This document shows positions 1 through 8,249 of a DNA stretch of 64,000 nt, one piece after another (position 1 is the stretch's first letter; every line of letters begins with the position of its first letter). Made by a program: the position numbers and the translations under genes. Source of the DNA: Streptomyces sp. B93. GTDB taxonomy: Bacteria; Actinomycetota; Actinomycetes; Streptomycetales; Streptomycetaceae. The notes below the pieces were generated by a model. That model saw only the letters and a program-made list of their open reading frames with translations. It had not been told where the DNA came from and searched no databases. The stretch lies in NCBI RefSeq assembly GCF_018070565.1, contig NZ_JAGPXL010000025.1:1-64000 (forward strand). Reading direction: 5' to 3'.

Positions 1-1
1 C

Positions 2-109
2 ACCCAGGCTCTGCTGTCGCTTGCCCGTCGCCGGGTCGACGTGCTGTGGGCGATGCTGCGTGACAAGAGGCTGTTCACCTCCGCCCCGCCGCTCACGCAG
101 ACGGCTTGA
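2..109 (+). CDS. IS110-type transposase, C-terminal end (partial)
   Basis: Only the last 35 residues are in the window; the reading frame enters from the left edge and stops with TGA at 107-109. The tail, with QALLSLARRRVDVLWAMLRD near its start, resembles the conserved C-terminus of IS110/IS116/IS902 (DEDD-type) transposases, where a short basic stretch is followed by V-L-W-A-M-L-R-D. The catalytic domain would lie upstream of the window, so it cannot be said whether the element is intact. No terminal inverted repeat is expected for this family. Identification rests on a short segment. Confidence 0.6.
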   Translation, partial: TQALLSLARRRVDVLWAMLRDKRLFTSAPPLTQTA

Positions 110-154
110 CACGATCATTGAGATTCCTCTCCCCGTGGTCCTGACGACCAGCAC

Positions 155-186
155 TTGCCTCTGACGTCAACGTCAGGTTTTAGCGT
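155..186 (+). promoter_or_regulatory. MerR-type promoter with dyad in the spacer
   Basis: A -35-like TTGCCT (155-160) is followed by a perfect dyad, CTGACGT-CA-ACGTCAG (161-176), and then a weak -10-like TTAGCG/TAGCGT (180-186). The spacer is 19-20 bp. An overlong spacer filled by a dyad is the hallmark of promoters activated by MerR-family regulators. The transcription start would fall close to the ATG at 194, and no clear ribosome binding site precedes that ATG, so the mRNA may be leaderless. No merR gene is in the window. Confidence 0.45.
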
Positions 187-193
187 ACGGGAC

Positions 194-922
194 ATGGAGA
201 TCAACGACTCAGTTGCCCTTGTCACCGGAGCCAACCGCGGCCTGGGCCGCGCCTTCGCCCAGCGCCTGCTCGAGCGGGGAGCCCGCAAGGTCTACGCGAC
301 GGCCCGCCGACCGGAGACCGTCGACCTGGCCGGGGTCGAGGTACTGCCCCTGGACATCGCCGATCCCGCATCCGTGAGGGCCGCCGCCCAGGCCGCCCCG
401 GACGTCTCGCTGCTCGTCAACAACGCCGGGATCCAGACGGGGACCGACCTGGTGGCCGGTTCGCTGGACGCGGTGCGGCGTGAGCTGGAGACCAACGTGC
501 TAGGTCACCTGGGCGTGATCCGGGAGTTCGCGCCGGCGCTCGCCAGGAACGGCGGGGGCGCGGTCGTGAACGTCCTGTCCGCCATGTCGTGGTTCGGGGC
601 GAAGGGCGCGGGTGCCTACCACCTGTCCAAGGCCGCCGCGTGGGCCATGACCAACGGTGTCCGCCTGGAGCTGGCGGAGCAGGGCACGCTCGTGACGGCC
701 GTGCACCTCGGCCTGGCCGACACCGACATGTCCGCGGCCTGGCCGGTGGCCAAGCTCGCCCCGTCGGACCTGGCCGACGCGGCGCTGGACGGTGTTCAGG
801 CAGACTCCGCCGAGGTCCTCGCCGACCAGTGGAGCCGGGACGTCAAGTCCCGGCTACCGCTGACGCCGGAAGAGTTCGACGCCGCGATGGACCGCGCTCT
901 GGCAGCACTCATGACGGCCTGA
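194..922 (+). CDS. SDR family oxidoreductase
   Basis: Classical short-chain dehydrogenase/reductase of 242 residues. It has the NAD(P)-binding TGANRGLG motif (residues 11-18), NNAG (76-79), a catalytic Ser near 129 and the Tyr142-x3-Lys146 pair (YHLSK). The substrate is not readable from the sequence. The ATG at 194 is preferred because the fold starts right after it; upstream in-frame codons run through the putative promoter. Such SDRs under MerR control often respond to aldehydes or quinones, but that is inference here. The gene stands alone: the next gene is convergent. Confidence 0.85.
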   Translation: MEINDSVALVTGANRGLGRAFAQRLLERGARKVYATARRPETVDLAGVEVLPLDIADPASVRAAAQAAPDVSLLVNNAGIQTGTDLVAGSLDAVRRELETNVLGHLGVIREFAPALARNGGGAVVNVLSAMSWFGAKGAGAYHLSKAAAWAMTNGVRLELAEQGTLVTAVHLGLADTDMSAAWPVAKLAPSDLADAALDGVQADSAEVLADQWSRDVKSRLPLTPEEFDAAMDRALAALMTA

Positions 923-1021
923 ACAGCGGCCCCGACCGCCGCCAGCGTGCTGGACGAGGTCGTGCGCGCGGCCGAGGCGGCGCCGGCAGGCCGATTGGCC
1001 GGGCTAGCGGACCCGCTCCCG

Positions 1022-1660
1022 TCAGCAGGTGGCTGTGCCGCATCGTGGGTCGCCGCGGCCCGTGCCCCGCGGCCGGGGCAGGACCGCCAGCGTGGTGTCC
1101 GCGATGCCTTGCAGGGTTTTCGAGGGCAGGCCGGCTTTGCCCACCGCCTCGATGCCGCGGAGCACTGTCAGCAGCAGTGCCGCCAGTTGCTCCGGGTCAG
1201 CATCGTCGTCGAGGTCGCCGTTGCGCTGAGCGGCGGCGATCTCCGTCCGCAGCAGCGCCAGGAGCGCCGCCATGGTTTCGGCGGACCGGTCGGCGACCGT
1301 CGGGTCGTGCTGGGCCAGTTCGGCCACGCCCTTGGCGAGCAGACATCCGCGGCGGTCCGTGTCGGCGACGGTGTTCGCGGCGACGAACTGCACGTAGGCC
1401 GACAGCCGGGTGAAGGCCTCGCTGTCCGGACCGCAGGTCAGTCTCTGCTTGGCCAGTTCGACGATCGCGGTGCACCACTCGTCGAACACGCGGTGGAACA
1501 TCGCGCTCTTGTCGCCGAAAGCGCCGTAGAGGCTGCCCTTCCCAAGGCCGGTCGCCGTGGCGATGTCGTCCATCCGCGTACCCGCGTAGCCGGTGTCCCA
1601 GAACCGCTCACGGGCCAGTTCGAGGACACGGCGTTCATCGAATTTGCGTGGTCGTGCCAT
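1022..1660 (-). CDS. TetR family transcriptional regulator
   Basis: A 212-residue regulator. The N-terminal helix-turn-helix (about residues 10-55, with RMDDIATATGLGKGSLYGAF) is typical TetR; the rest is the ligand-binding/dimer domain, resembling the AcrR/TetR_C_6-like group with a DRRGCLL segment. It is divergently transcribed from the SDR gene at 1745, with 84 bp between the two starts holding overlapping inverted repeats. The likely role is repression of itself and of that SDR, released by the SDR substrate or a related compound (inference). Confidence 0.87.
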   Translation of the reverse strand: MARPRKFDERRVLELARERFWDTGYAGTRMDDIATATGLGKGSLYGAFGDKSAMFHRVFDEWCTAIVELAKQRLTCGPDSEAFTRLSAYVQFVAANTVADTDRRGCLLAKGVAELAQHDPTVADRSAETMAALLALLRTEIAAAQRNGDLDDDADPEQLAALLLTVLRGIEAVGKAGLPSKTLQGIADTTLAVLPRPRGTGRGDPRCGTATC

Positions 1661-1690
1661 GGGTTGAGCCTACCTGTTCTTGACCAGGCC

Positions 1691-1730
1691 GTCCATAATC
1701 CTCTACGTTATGGACGTTCCATTCCATAAC
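1691..1730. promoter_or_regulatory. Overlapping operator palindromes between tetR and SDR
   Basis: The arm GTTATGGA (1707-1714) pairs with TCCATAAC (1723-1730) around an 8-bp centre, and GTCCATA (1691-1697) pairs with TATGGAC (1709-1715). Three half-sites of the type (G)TCCATAA thus alternate across the 84-bp divergent intergenic region. The low G+C of the arms stands out in this genome. They are the obvious binding site for the adjacent TetR protein, which would control both genes. Confidence 0.75.
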
Positions 1731-1744
1731 CGAGGGGCTCTGCC

Positions 1745-2479
1745 ATGTCAGGTGTGCTGAACGAGAAGGTCGCCGTGATCACCGGAGGAAGCAGCGGGAT
1801 CGGGCTGGCCATCGCCCGCCGCTTCACCCAGGAAGGGGCGCGGGTCTTCATCACCGGCCGCGACACCGACCGCCTCGAAGCGGCGGTGAAGGAGATCGGG
1901 ACGGCCGCCACCGGGATACGGGCCGACGTCGCGGACCTGTCAGACATGGACGCGCTCTACGCGCAGGTGCGCGAGCAGGCCGGGCGCATCGACGTGCTGG
2001 TGGCCAACGCCGGAGTCGCCGCCGACGCCAGGCTCGGCGCACACACGGAGGAGAACGTCGACCTCACCCTGGCCGTCAACGTCAAGGGACCACTGTTCAC
2101 GGTGCAGAAGGCCCTCCCCCTGCTGACAGAGGGCGCTTCGGTCGTGGTCATCGGTTCGAGCAACAGCGCACGCCCCGGCCAAGGCCTCGAGGTCTACAGC
2201 GCGTCGAAGGCGGCGGTCCGCAACCTGGTACAGAACTGGTCACACCAGTCGCGGGAGCGCAAGTTCCGGGTGAACGTCCTCAGCCCGGGACCCACGCGGA
2301 CACCCGGCTTGATGGGCGCCGCGGGACCGGTGATCGACCAGGTCGTCGACGCCGTGCACCTGGGCCGGCTGGCCGATCCCGAGGAAATCGCCTCGGCAGC
2401 CCTGTTCCTGGCCTCGGACGCCGCGTCGTTCATCACCGGCGCGGAACTCTTCGCCGATGGTGGCCACTCCCACGTCTGA
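1745..2479 (+). CDS. SDR family oxidoreductase
   Basis: A 244-residue classical short-chain dehydrogenase. It shows TGGSSGIG (13-20), NAG (88-90), a catalytic Ser near 138 and Tyr151-x3-Lys155 (YSASK). The C-terminal FLASDAASFITGAELFADGG is the usual SDR tail and completes the fold. The ATG is preceded by GAGGGG at a suitable distance. It is divergent from and probably repressed by the TetR gene at 1022-1660. The substrate is unknown; the arrangement fits an inducible detoxification reductase. Confidence 0.88.
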   Translation: MSGVLNEKVAVITGGSSGIGLAIARRFTQEGARVFITGRDTDRLEAAVKEIGTAATGIRADVADLSDMDALYAQVREQAGRIDVLVANAGVAADARLGAHTEENVDLTLAVNVKGPLFTVQKALPLLTEGASVVVIGSSNSARPGQGLEVYSASKAAVRNLVQNWSHQSRERKFRVNVLSPGPTRTPGLMGAAGPVIDQVVDAVHLGRLADPEEIASAALFLASDAASFITGAELFADGGHSHV

Positions 2480-2785
2480 GCCACTCGACGAAGGCGGCGA
2501 CTACGCTCGGCGACCCCGTCGCGGGCAATGCCACCCGCCATCCGTGCGCGGCGGCCACACGGACCCGGCGTTCTCCCGCCGCGGGGGCAAGGACGTGCTC
2601 GGGGACCACCCCGGCCCAGCCCCTGACCGCTGGCCACCGCGGTCGGCGAACTCGCGCGACCGGTGCGGGCGTTCTGACGTCCGGTACCACCTCGTTCGCC
2701 GCTTGGTGTCAGGTCCGCTGCCCGCGCCACCGGCGGTCGTTGCCGCTCTCCTCGTGGCCGCCGCGGTGGCGCGGGCGCGGGAGAC

Positions 2786-3037
2786 ATCCGTGACGGGCTC
2801 CGGTCCGGTGCACAGATCCGCGACCGTCGCTGGGGCGAACTGCGCCGCTTCACGGCGGACGAGGCGGAGTACGGGGCGGCGGTGCGGGCCCTGGAGTTCG
2901 GCGCGGACCACACGGAGGTGGACGCGGCCGTCCTGGCGGAGTTCACCGAGGAGCTGCTGGTGCTCCGGGTGGGCGACGTGGCGTGGTGGCTGCCGTACCG
3001 GGTGAACCGGTGGTTGCAGGAGGCCATGGCGATCTGA
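2786..3037 (+). pseudogene. Remnant of a small hypothetical gene
   Basis: An open frame ending in TGA at 3035-3037 encodes a protein-like stretch (LRRFTADEAEYGAAVRALEF onward, with VGDVAWWLPYRVNRWLQEAM near the end) rich in acidic residues and Trp, unlike shadow frames. No ATG or GTG occurs in this frame upstream to about 2700, so the N-terminus is missing or frameshifted away. No known domain is recognised. The stretch 2480-2785 shows no convincing gene or structure. Confidence 0.4.
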
Positions 3038-3188
3038 GCCCGGGGCGAGGTCCTGGGCGTGCCGGCCGGCGCCGGTCACCGATGCCGGGACACGGCCCCG
3101 CACTGCTGGGGGGCGGTCCCGAGGCCGTCGGCCCGGCGCGGCATGACCTCGGTGTGGTCCGCCGCGGTGGACGGCTCGCCCGGCCCTG

Positions 3189-4292
3189 TCACGCGGCGGA
3201 GGCCGGCGGCGCTGCTCCGACGCCGCCCTCGGCCGGGTCCGAGGCGCGGAACGTGCGCCGGTACGTCGACGGGGCCACCCCCGCCTGCGCGGCCAGGTGC
3301 CGCCGCAGTGAGGTGGCGGTGGCGAAGCCGACCTCGTGGGCGACCCGTTCCACGGAAAGGTCACTGGATTCCAGCAGGTGACGGGCCCGCCGCACCCGCT
3401 GCTGGGTCAGCCAGCGGCCGGGGCTCAGACCGGTCTCCTCCCGGAAGCGCCGGGCGAAGGTGCGGGTGCTCATCGCCGCGTGCTCGGCCATCTCGTCCAG
3501 CGACAGCGGCAGATGCAGCCGCCGCAGCGCCCAGTCACGGGTGGGCCCGGTCCCGGCCTGGCTGGCCGGTGGCACCGGCCGCTCGATGTACTGCGCCTGC
3601 CCACCGTCGCGGTGCGGCGGCACGACGCACTGACGGGCCACCTGGTTGGCCACCTCGCTGCCGTGGTCCTGGCGCACCAGGTGCAGACAGACGTCGACAC
3701 CGCTCACCGCGCCCGCGGAGGTCAGCAGGTCACCGTGGTCGACGAAGAGCACGTCGGCGTCGAGTTCGACCCGGGGGAACAGTTCCCGGAAGTAGTCGGT
3801 GAGCGCCCAGTGGGTGGTGGCCCGGCGCCCGTCCAGGAGACCGGCGGCGGCCAGCAGGAAGGCGCCCGTGCAGATGGACACCAGGCGGGTGCCGGGGCGG
3901 ACCCGGGACAGGGCGGCCAGGGCCCGCGGGTCCGGGGCGGCGGCCGAGGCCGGGGAGAGCGCGTAGGGCGGGATGACCACGGTGTCCGCCTCCGCCAGTG
4001 CCTCGGGACCGTGCCCGGGGGTGACGGTCAGGTCGGCGTCGGTACGCACGGGCTGCCCGTCCACGCTCGCGGACAGCACCTCGTAGCGACCGCCGGCGGA
4101 GCCCAGGACCCGGTGCGGGATGCCGAGTTCGAAGGGGTAGACGCCGTCGAGTGCCAGGACGACGACCGTGTGGGCACCGGGCCGCGGGGCCGGATGCGTG
4201 AGGCAGCGCGGTCCGCTCTCGCGGTCGGCGCTCGCGCGCGGCCGGGCGGACGCGGCGGACGCGGGGCGGGTGGTGGGCGTGTCGAAGGGCAT
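3189..4292 (-). CDS. GlxA-type AraC family regulator with DJ-1/PfpI-like domain
   Basis: A 367-residue regulator in two parts. Residues about 45-215 form a class I glutamine-amidotransferase-like (DJ-1/PfpI) domain, with SICTGAFLLAAAGLLDGRRA around the nucleophile-elbow Cys and a following TTHW. Residues about 255-350 form the AraC DNA-binding domain with two helix-turn-helix motifs (MSTRTFARRFREETGLSPGR; VAHEVGFATATSLRRHL). This architecture is that of GlxA/FtrA-type activators. The ATG at 4292 is chosen because upstream codons overlap the divergent promoter. It faces the oxidoreductase gene at 4363 across 70 bp and probably controls it. Confidence 0.85.
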   Translation of the reverse strand: MPFDTPTTRPASAASARPRASADRESGPRCLTHPAPRPGAHTVVVLALDGVYPFELGIPHRVLGSAGGRYEVLSASVDGQPVRTDADLTVTPGHGPEALAEADTVVIPPYALSPASAAAPDPRALAALSRVRPGTRLVSICTGAFLLAAAGLLDGRRATTHWALTDYFRELFPRVELDADVLFVDHGDLLTSAGAVSGVDVCLHLVRQDHGSEVANQVARQCVVPPHRDGGQAQYIERPVPPASQAGTGPTRDWALRRLHLPLSLDEMAEHAAMSTRTFARRFREETGLSPGRWLTQQRVRRARHLLESSDLSVERVAHEVGFATATSLRRHLAAQAGVAPSTYRRTFRASDPAEGGVGAAPPASAA

Positions 4293-4362
4293 GGCAGGAA
4301 TGTATCGGAAGCTGACCTTCTGGCCATCGCGCGGGGACCGGCCGTACGGCCAGGATCGACGC

Positions 4363-5349
4363 ATGACTTCGTTGGACGACCTTGAAAACCCCCGCTCCTC
4401 CCGGGACGGTGCCCCCGTGATGCTCGCCCTGCACCAGACGGTCCTCGGCGGCCCCGAGGTGCTGAAGCTGACCGAGTTGCCGCGGCCGAAGCCCGGCCCC
4501 GGTGAGATCCTCGTCGCCGTGCACGCGGCCGGACTCAACCCCACGGACGTCAAGCACCGCGCCCTGAGCATCTTCCTGCCGCCCCCGCCGCTGACCCTCG
4601 GCTGGGACGTCTCCGGCACCGTGGTGGAGACCGGCTTCGGCGTCACCCTCTTCCACCCCGGTGACGAGGTGTTCGGCATGCTGCCCTACCCGCACGGGGC
4701 GGGCTCCCACGCCGAGTACGTGACCGGCCCCGCCCGTGCCTTCGTCGCCAAGCCCGCCGGGATCGACCACGTCCAGGCGGCCGCCGTGCCGCTGGCCGCG
4801 CTCACCGCCTGGCAGGCCCTCGTCGACACCGCGGACCTCCAGGCCGGGCAGCGGGTGCTGATCCACGCCGCGGCGGGCGGCGTCGGTCATCTCGCCGTAC
4901 AGATCGCCAAGGAGCACGGCGCGCACGTCACCGGGACGGCGAGCGCCCCCAAGCACGACTTCCTGCGTGCGCTGGGCGCGGACGCCTGCGTGGACTACCG
5001 TTCCGCGGACTTCGCCGACACCGACGAGCGCTACGACGTCGTCCTCGACACCCTCGGCGGCGAGACCGCGACCCGGTCCGTGGGCGTACTGCGCCCCGGA
5101 GGTGTCCTCGTCTCCCTCCTCCCGGGCGCCGAGGACACCCAGGCAGCGGCGGAGAAGGCCCAGGTCCGCGCCGTCACCCTGCTCGTCGAGCACGACCAGG
5201 CCGGGATGCGCGCCATCGCCGGCCTCCTCGGCCAGGGCAGGCTCCGCGTCCACGTCTCCGGCACCTTCCCCCTCGCCGAGGGTGCCCGGGCCCACGCCAT
5301 GGGGGAGACGGGCCGCACCACGGGCAAGCTGGTCATCACCGTGCGCTGA
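4363..5349 (+). CDS. NADP-dependent zinc-free MDR / quinone oxidoreductase
   Basis: A 328-residue medium-chain dehydrogenase/reductase of the quinone-oxidoreductase branch. An N-terminal GroES-like domain (AAGLNPTDVKHR, GWDVSGTVVETG) precedes a Rossmann domain with AAAGGVGHLAVQ as the nucleotide-binding loop; the Cys/His zinc ligands of alcohol dehydrogenases are absent. It likely reduces quinones or enones with NADPH. The ATG at 4363 has only a weak Shine-Dalgarno; an in-frame ATG at 4420, right before LALHQTVLGG, is an alternative. It is divergent from the GlxA-type regulator. Confidence 0.85.
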   Translation: MTSLDDLENPRSSRDGAPVMLALHQTVLGGPEVLKLTELPRPKPGPGEILVAVHAAGLNPTDVKHRALSIFLPPPPLTLGWDVSGTVVETGFGVTLFHPGDEVFGMLPYPHGAGSHAEYVTGPARAFVAKPAGIDHVQAAAVPLAALTAWQALVDTADLQAGQRVLIHAAAGGVGHLAVQIAKEHGAHVTGTASAPKHDFLRALGADACVDYRSADFADTDERYDVVLDTLGGETATRSVGVLRPGGVLVSLLPGAEDTQAAAEKAQVRAVTLLVEHDQAGMRAIAGLLGQGRLRVHVSGTFPLAEGARAHAMGETGRTTGKLVITVR

Positions 5350-5376
5350 CGCGGGACGGCTGACGGGCGCGGCAGA

Positions 5377-5850
5377 CTATTCGCAGCCCACGCCGTCGCC
5401 GTCACGGTCGAGGTGACGGCCGTATCCGGGGTCGCCCGCCCGCACCGGCGCGGCCCCGGCTGCACGGGCGGCGTCGCAGTTGGCGTAGTAGGCGCTCCCG
5501 CCACTGTCACTGCCGCCGGTGCCGCCACTGGTGCCGCTGCCGTACGTGTCCGCCGCAGGCTCGGCGGTGACGGTTTCGGTGACCTCGACCTCGACGGTCT
5601 CCGTCACGGTCGGCGCGGGCTCGGCCTCGGCGGTGGCGGTGGCGGTGGCCGTCATGGTGACGGTGGCGGTGGGCCGGGGCGCCGCCCCCACGGGCTTGGC
5701 GTCGTCCTGGGACTTCTCCCCGTTCCCTCCCATGCCCACCCCGATGACGAAGGCGACACCGAGTGCGGGAAGGACGTACCTCTTGCGCGCCCACTTGGGT
5801 GCGGTGCGCGGGGCCGAGGGCGGCGGCGGTGGCATGTACGGGTTGGTCAT
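5377..5850 (-). CDS. Excalibur calcium-binding domain protein, membrane-anchored
   Basis: A 157-residue protein. A Pro-rich cytoplasmic N-terminus with a basic patch (KWARKRY) is followed by one hydrophobic segment (about 27-43, VLPALGVAFVIGVGMGG), a long Thr/Val/Glu/Ala-rich low-complexity linker, a Gly/Ser stretch and a C-terminal Excalibur domain (about 120-157, YYANCDAARAAGAAPVRAGD, ending DRDGDGVGCE). The DxDxDG loop and paired Cys are the Excalibur signature, which binds Ca2+ outside the cell. A CebR box lies about 160 bp upstream of its start. Confidence 0.85.
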   Translation of the reverse strand: MTNPYMPPPPPSAPRTAPKWARKRYVLPALGVAFVIGVGMGGNGEKSQDDAKPVGAAPRPTATVTMTATATATAEAEPAPTVTETVEVEVTETVTAEPAADTYGSGTSGGTGGSDSGGSAYYANCDAARAAGAAPVRAGDPGYGRHLDRDGDGVGCE

Positions 5851-6009
5851 GACGTCCCCCAGGGCGTTCGTGTTGGGACGCTGACGGTAATGACGGAACA
5901 GGACTCCTGTGGCTCCTTGGGCCCCTTGTCACCAGTTCGCAATGCAATGTCACCCACACGAGTGAGCATCGCCCATCACACAGAAGTGCGAGGCCTGGTG
6001 ACGACATTT

Positions 6010-6023
6010 TGGGAGCGCTCCCA
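6010..6023. promoter_or_regulatory. CebR box (second copy)
   Basis: A perfect 14-bp palindrome, TGGGAGCGCTCCCA, identical to the operator bound by the LacI-family repressor CebR in Streptomyces. It lies beyond the terminator of the cellulase gene and 160 bp upstream of the Excalibur gene, so it is not placed to control the cellulase start. It may control leftward transcription toward the Excalibur gene, or act as a roadblock at the cellulase 3' end. Confidence 0.85.
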
Positions 6024-6039
6024 GTCGTGGCTGAGATTC

Positions 6040-6065
6040 GGGGCTCCAGCGACGGCCGGAGCCCC
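6040..6065 (-). terminator. Terminator hairpin after cellulase
   Basis: GGGGCTCC (6040-6047) pairs with GGAGCCCC (6058-6065) around a 10-nt loop, starting 9 bp after the cellulase stop codon. This is a typical Streptomyces hairpin terminator lacking a U tract. Confidence 0.65.
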
Positions 6066-6074
6066 GTCGTCCTC

Positions 6075-7460
6075 TCAGCTGGTGGGGAAGTCGTCCGCGG
6101 TGCTGATCCGGCTCTTGATCAGGGCGCCGGACTCGGTCAGTACGCCGCTGCCGCTGTAGTCGGTGCCGTCGCAGGTGCCCGGCTTGAACGCCGCGCTGCC
6201 CTCGTTGGCGTCGGAGTACGTCCAGTTCGCGTAGCTGATCTTCAACTGGTCGAGCAGGTCCAGCCACGCGATGCTGCTCGCCCGGTCCACCGCGCCGCCG
6301 CCGGTGGCGCTGACCGTGCCGAACTCCGAAACGAAGAGCGGCAGTCGAGAGGCCGCCCGGCTGACCGTGGCACGGTAGTTGTCCTTGTGACTGGCCGCGT
6401 AGAAGTGAAACGCGTACATGATGTTGGTCGCGTTCACCGGGTTGTTGACGATCTCGCTCTCGTTGGAGCCGTCGGAGACGCCCAGCGAGGACCAGCCGCG
6501 GGTGCCGACGATGATCACGGCGTCCGGGTCGGCGGCGCGGATCACCGGAATGACCTGCTCGGCGTAGTCCTTGATGGCCGTCCAGCTCACACCGTTGGGC
6601 TCGTTGGCGATCTCGTAGATCACGTTCTTCTTGTCGGCATTGCGGGTGGCCACGGACCGGAAGAACGTCTTGGCGCGGTCGAGGTTGTGGTTCGGGTCGC
6701 CCGGTGTCAGGGTGTGGAAGTCGATCACCGCGTACATGCCGCGCGCCTCGGCCATGTCGACCAGGCTGTTCACCCGGCTGGTGAAGCCTGCCGGGTCGGT
6801 CTCATAACCCTGCTCCTGCACGTACATGGCGACGCGGAAGAGGTCCGACTTCCAGTCCGTGGCCAGCGCGTCCAGGGACGCGTTGTTGTAGCACTTGCTG
6901 AACCACTGGATGCCGTGCGTGCTCATGCCGCGCAGCTGGATGGGGCGGTTGTACTGGTTGCACAGGTTCACCCCGCAGACCTTCAGTTGCCCGTTGATCC
7001 CCACCGGCGTGCCGGTCGCGGGCGGGTCGGTCGGGGGGTCCGTCGGCGGGTCGGTGATGGAGCCGGTGCAGGTCACGCCGTTGAGGGTGAAGGACGTCGG
7101 CTTGGGGTTGGAGCCCGTGAAGGACCCCACGAAGCCCAGGTCGGCCGACGCGCCGGTAGCCAGCGTGCGGTTCCAGTCGAGGCCGGCGGCACTGACCGTG
7201 GAGCCGGACTGCGACCAGGTGGCGTTCCAGCCCTGGACGAGCTTCTGTCCGGCGTCCGGCATGGCCATGTTCAGCGTCCATCCGGAGACGGGGTCACCCA
7301 GGTTGGTGACCTTCACCCCGGCCTGGAAGCCGCCCTGCCACTGGCTGGTGACGGTGTAGTCGACCCGGCAGCCGGTGGCGGCCGCCGCTTGGGGGCTGGC
7401 CACGGCCGTGAGGCCGAGGCCCGTCGCGGCGGTCGCCAGTAAGGCCAAGAGGCGTTTCAA
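6075..7460 (-). CDS. Secreted GH5 cellulase with N-terminal CBM2
   Basis: A 461-residue endoglucanase. A Sec signal peptide (about 1-28, KRLLALLATAATGLGL, cut near AAAA) precedes a family 2 carbohydrate-binding module (about 29-132, with the bracketing Cys31 and Cys131 and surface Trp), a PPTDPPTDPP linker and a GH5 domain (about 155-440). Glu287 in YEIANEP is the proton donor and Glu379 in FVSEFG the nucleophile. The start is TTG at 7460 with GAGGAGGA just upstream; longer readings would run through the CebR box. A perfect CebR operator at 7495-7508 puts it under cello-oligosaccharide induction. It would cut beta-1,4-glucan outside the cell. Confidence 0.92.
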   Translation of the reverse strand: MKRLLALLATAATGLGLTAVASPQAAAATGCRVDYTVTSQWQGGFQAGVKVTNLGDPVSGWTLNMAMPDAGQKLVQGWNATWSQSGSTVSAAGLDWNRTLATGASADLGFVGSFTGSNPKPTSFTLNGVTCTGSITDPPTDPPTDPPATGTPVGINGQLKVCGVNLCNQYNRPIQLRGMSTHGIQWFSKCYNNASLDALATDWKSDLFRVAMYVQEQGYETDPAGFTSRVNSLVDMAEARGMYAVIDFHTLTPGDPNHNLDRAKTFFRSVATRNADKKNVIYEIANEPNGVSWTAIKDYAEQVIPVIRAADPDAVIIVGTRGWSSLGVSDGSNESEIVNNPVNATNIMYAFHFYAASHKDNYRATVSRAASRLPLFVSEFGTVSATGGGAVDRASSIAWLDLLDQLKISYANWTYSDANEGSAAFKPGTCDGTDYSGSGVLTESGALIKSRISTADDFPTS

Positions 7461-7494
7461 AGCGTTCCTCCTCGTGCGAAGCGGAAACACGGAA

Positions 7495-7508
7495 TGGGAG
7501 CGCTCCCA
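7495..7508. promoter_or_regulatory. CebR box upstream of cellulase
   Basis: The perfect palindrome TGGGAGCGCTCCCA lies 35-48 bp upstream of the cellulase start. It matches the established CebR operator exactly. CebR represses cellulase and cello-oligosaccharide uptake genes until cellobiose or cellotriose binds. The cebR gene itself is not in this window. Confidence 0.93.
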
Positions 7509-7752
7509 AACGCTCACCGGTCCGAGACCGTACACCGGTGGGTGGAGGTGCGTACAGGCATGCGACGGACGCGTTCGACAGCCCGGGCGCGGCGGCGCGG
7601 GCCGGTTCGCGCCACACGGACGAAGGCCATCCGTGCCTCACCCCGCTGTGGCTCCGCCATCCGCGCCGGAACCTGCGATTAGCTCGTGATCACCGCTCCC
7701 GCCGTGCCGCACGCAACCGGACCCGCGGGGCGCTCGTGAAAGGAACCGGACA

Positions 7753-8202
7753 GTGCTCAAGGGCTTCAAGAGCTTCCTCATGCGGGGTGACCTGATCACC
7801 ATCGCCGTCGGGCTGGTCATCGCGCTGGCCTTCTCGACCCTGGTCAAAGCGTTCACCGACTACGTGATCAATCCGATCGTCAGCCGCTTCCAGGGCGGCA
7901 CGTCCGTGGGGCTCGGATGGCAGCTGGGCGAGGACGGGAACGATGCGACCTATCTCAACATCGGGCAGTTCATCTCCGCCCTGATCTACTTCATCATCTT
8001 CATGGCGGTCATCTACTTCCTGATCGTCGTGCCGTACAAGCACTACCAGGCCCGCCACGGCATGAAGGCGTTCGCCGAACCCGGCCCGGTCAAGACCTGC
8101 CCGGCCTGCCTGTCCGAGGACCTGCCCGCCGCCGCCAGCAAGTGCCTCCACTGCGCCACCGAGCAGCCCCCGACCACGGGCGCCAGAACGACGACCGTGT
8201 AA
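7753..8202 (+). CDS. mscL: Large-conductance mechanosensitive channel MscL with C-terminal zinc ribbon
   Basis: A 149-residue membrane protein that opens a wide pore on hypo-osmotic shock. The N-terminal MLKGFKSFLMRGD amphipathic helix is followed by TM1 (DLITIAVGLVIALAFSTLVK), a periplasmic loop (about 45-75) and TM2 (about 76-98, FISALIYFIIFMAVIYFLIV). The family normally ends soon after in a helix bundle; here the tail instead carries CPAC-x12-CLHC (about residues 116-135), a probable zinc ribbon. The start is GTG at 7753 after AAAGGA. No co-transcribed neighbour is apparent. Confidence 0.93.
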   Translation: MLKGFKSFLMRGDLITIAVGLVIALAFSTLVKAFTDYVINPIVSRFQGGTSVGLGWQLGEDGNDATYLNIGQFISALIYFIIFMAVIYFLIVVPYKHYQARHGMKAFAEPGPVKTCPACLSEDLPAAASKCLHCATEQPPTTGARTTTV

Positions 8203-8249
8203 CCGTCCGGGTGTGCCGGTCGGGCGGCTGCGAGCGGGTCCGCCGTTGG

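Noticed and set aside
3730..5295. A 521-codon minus-strand frame covering the oxidoreductase gene
   Set aside because: Antisense of the MDR gene and out of frame with the regulator; no protein-like features.
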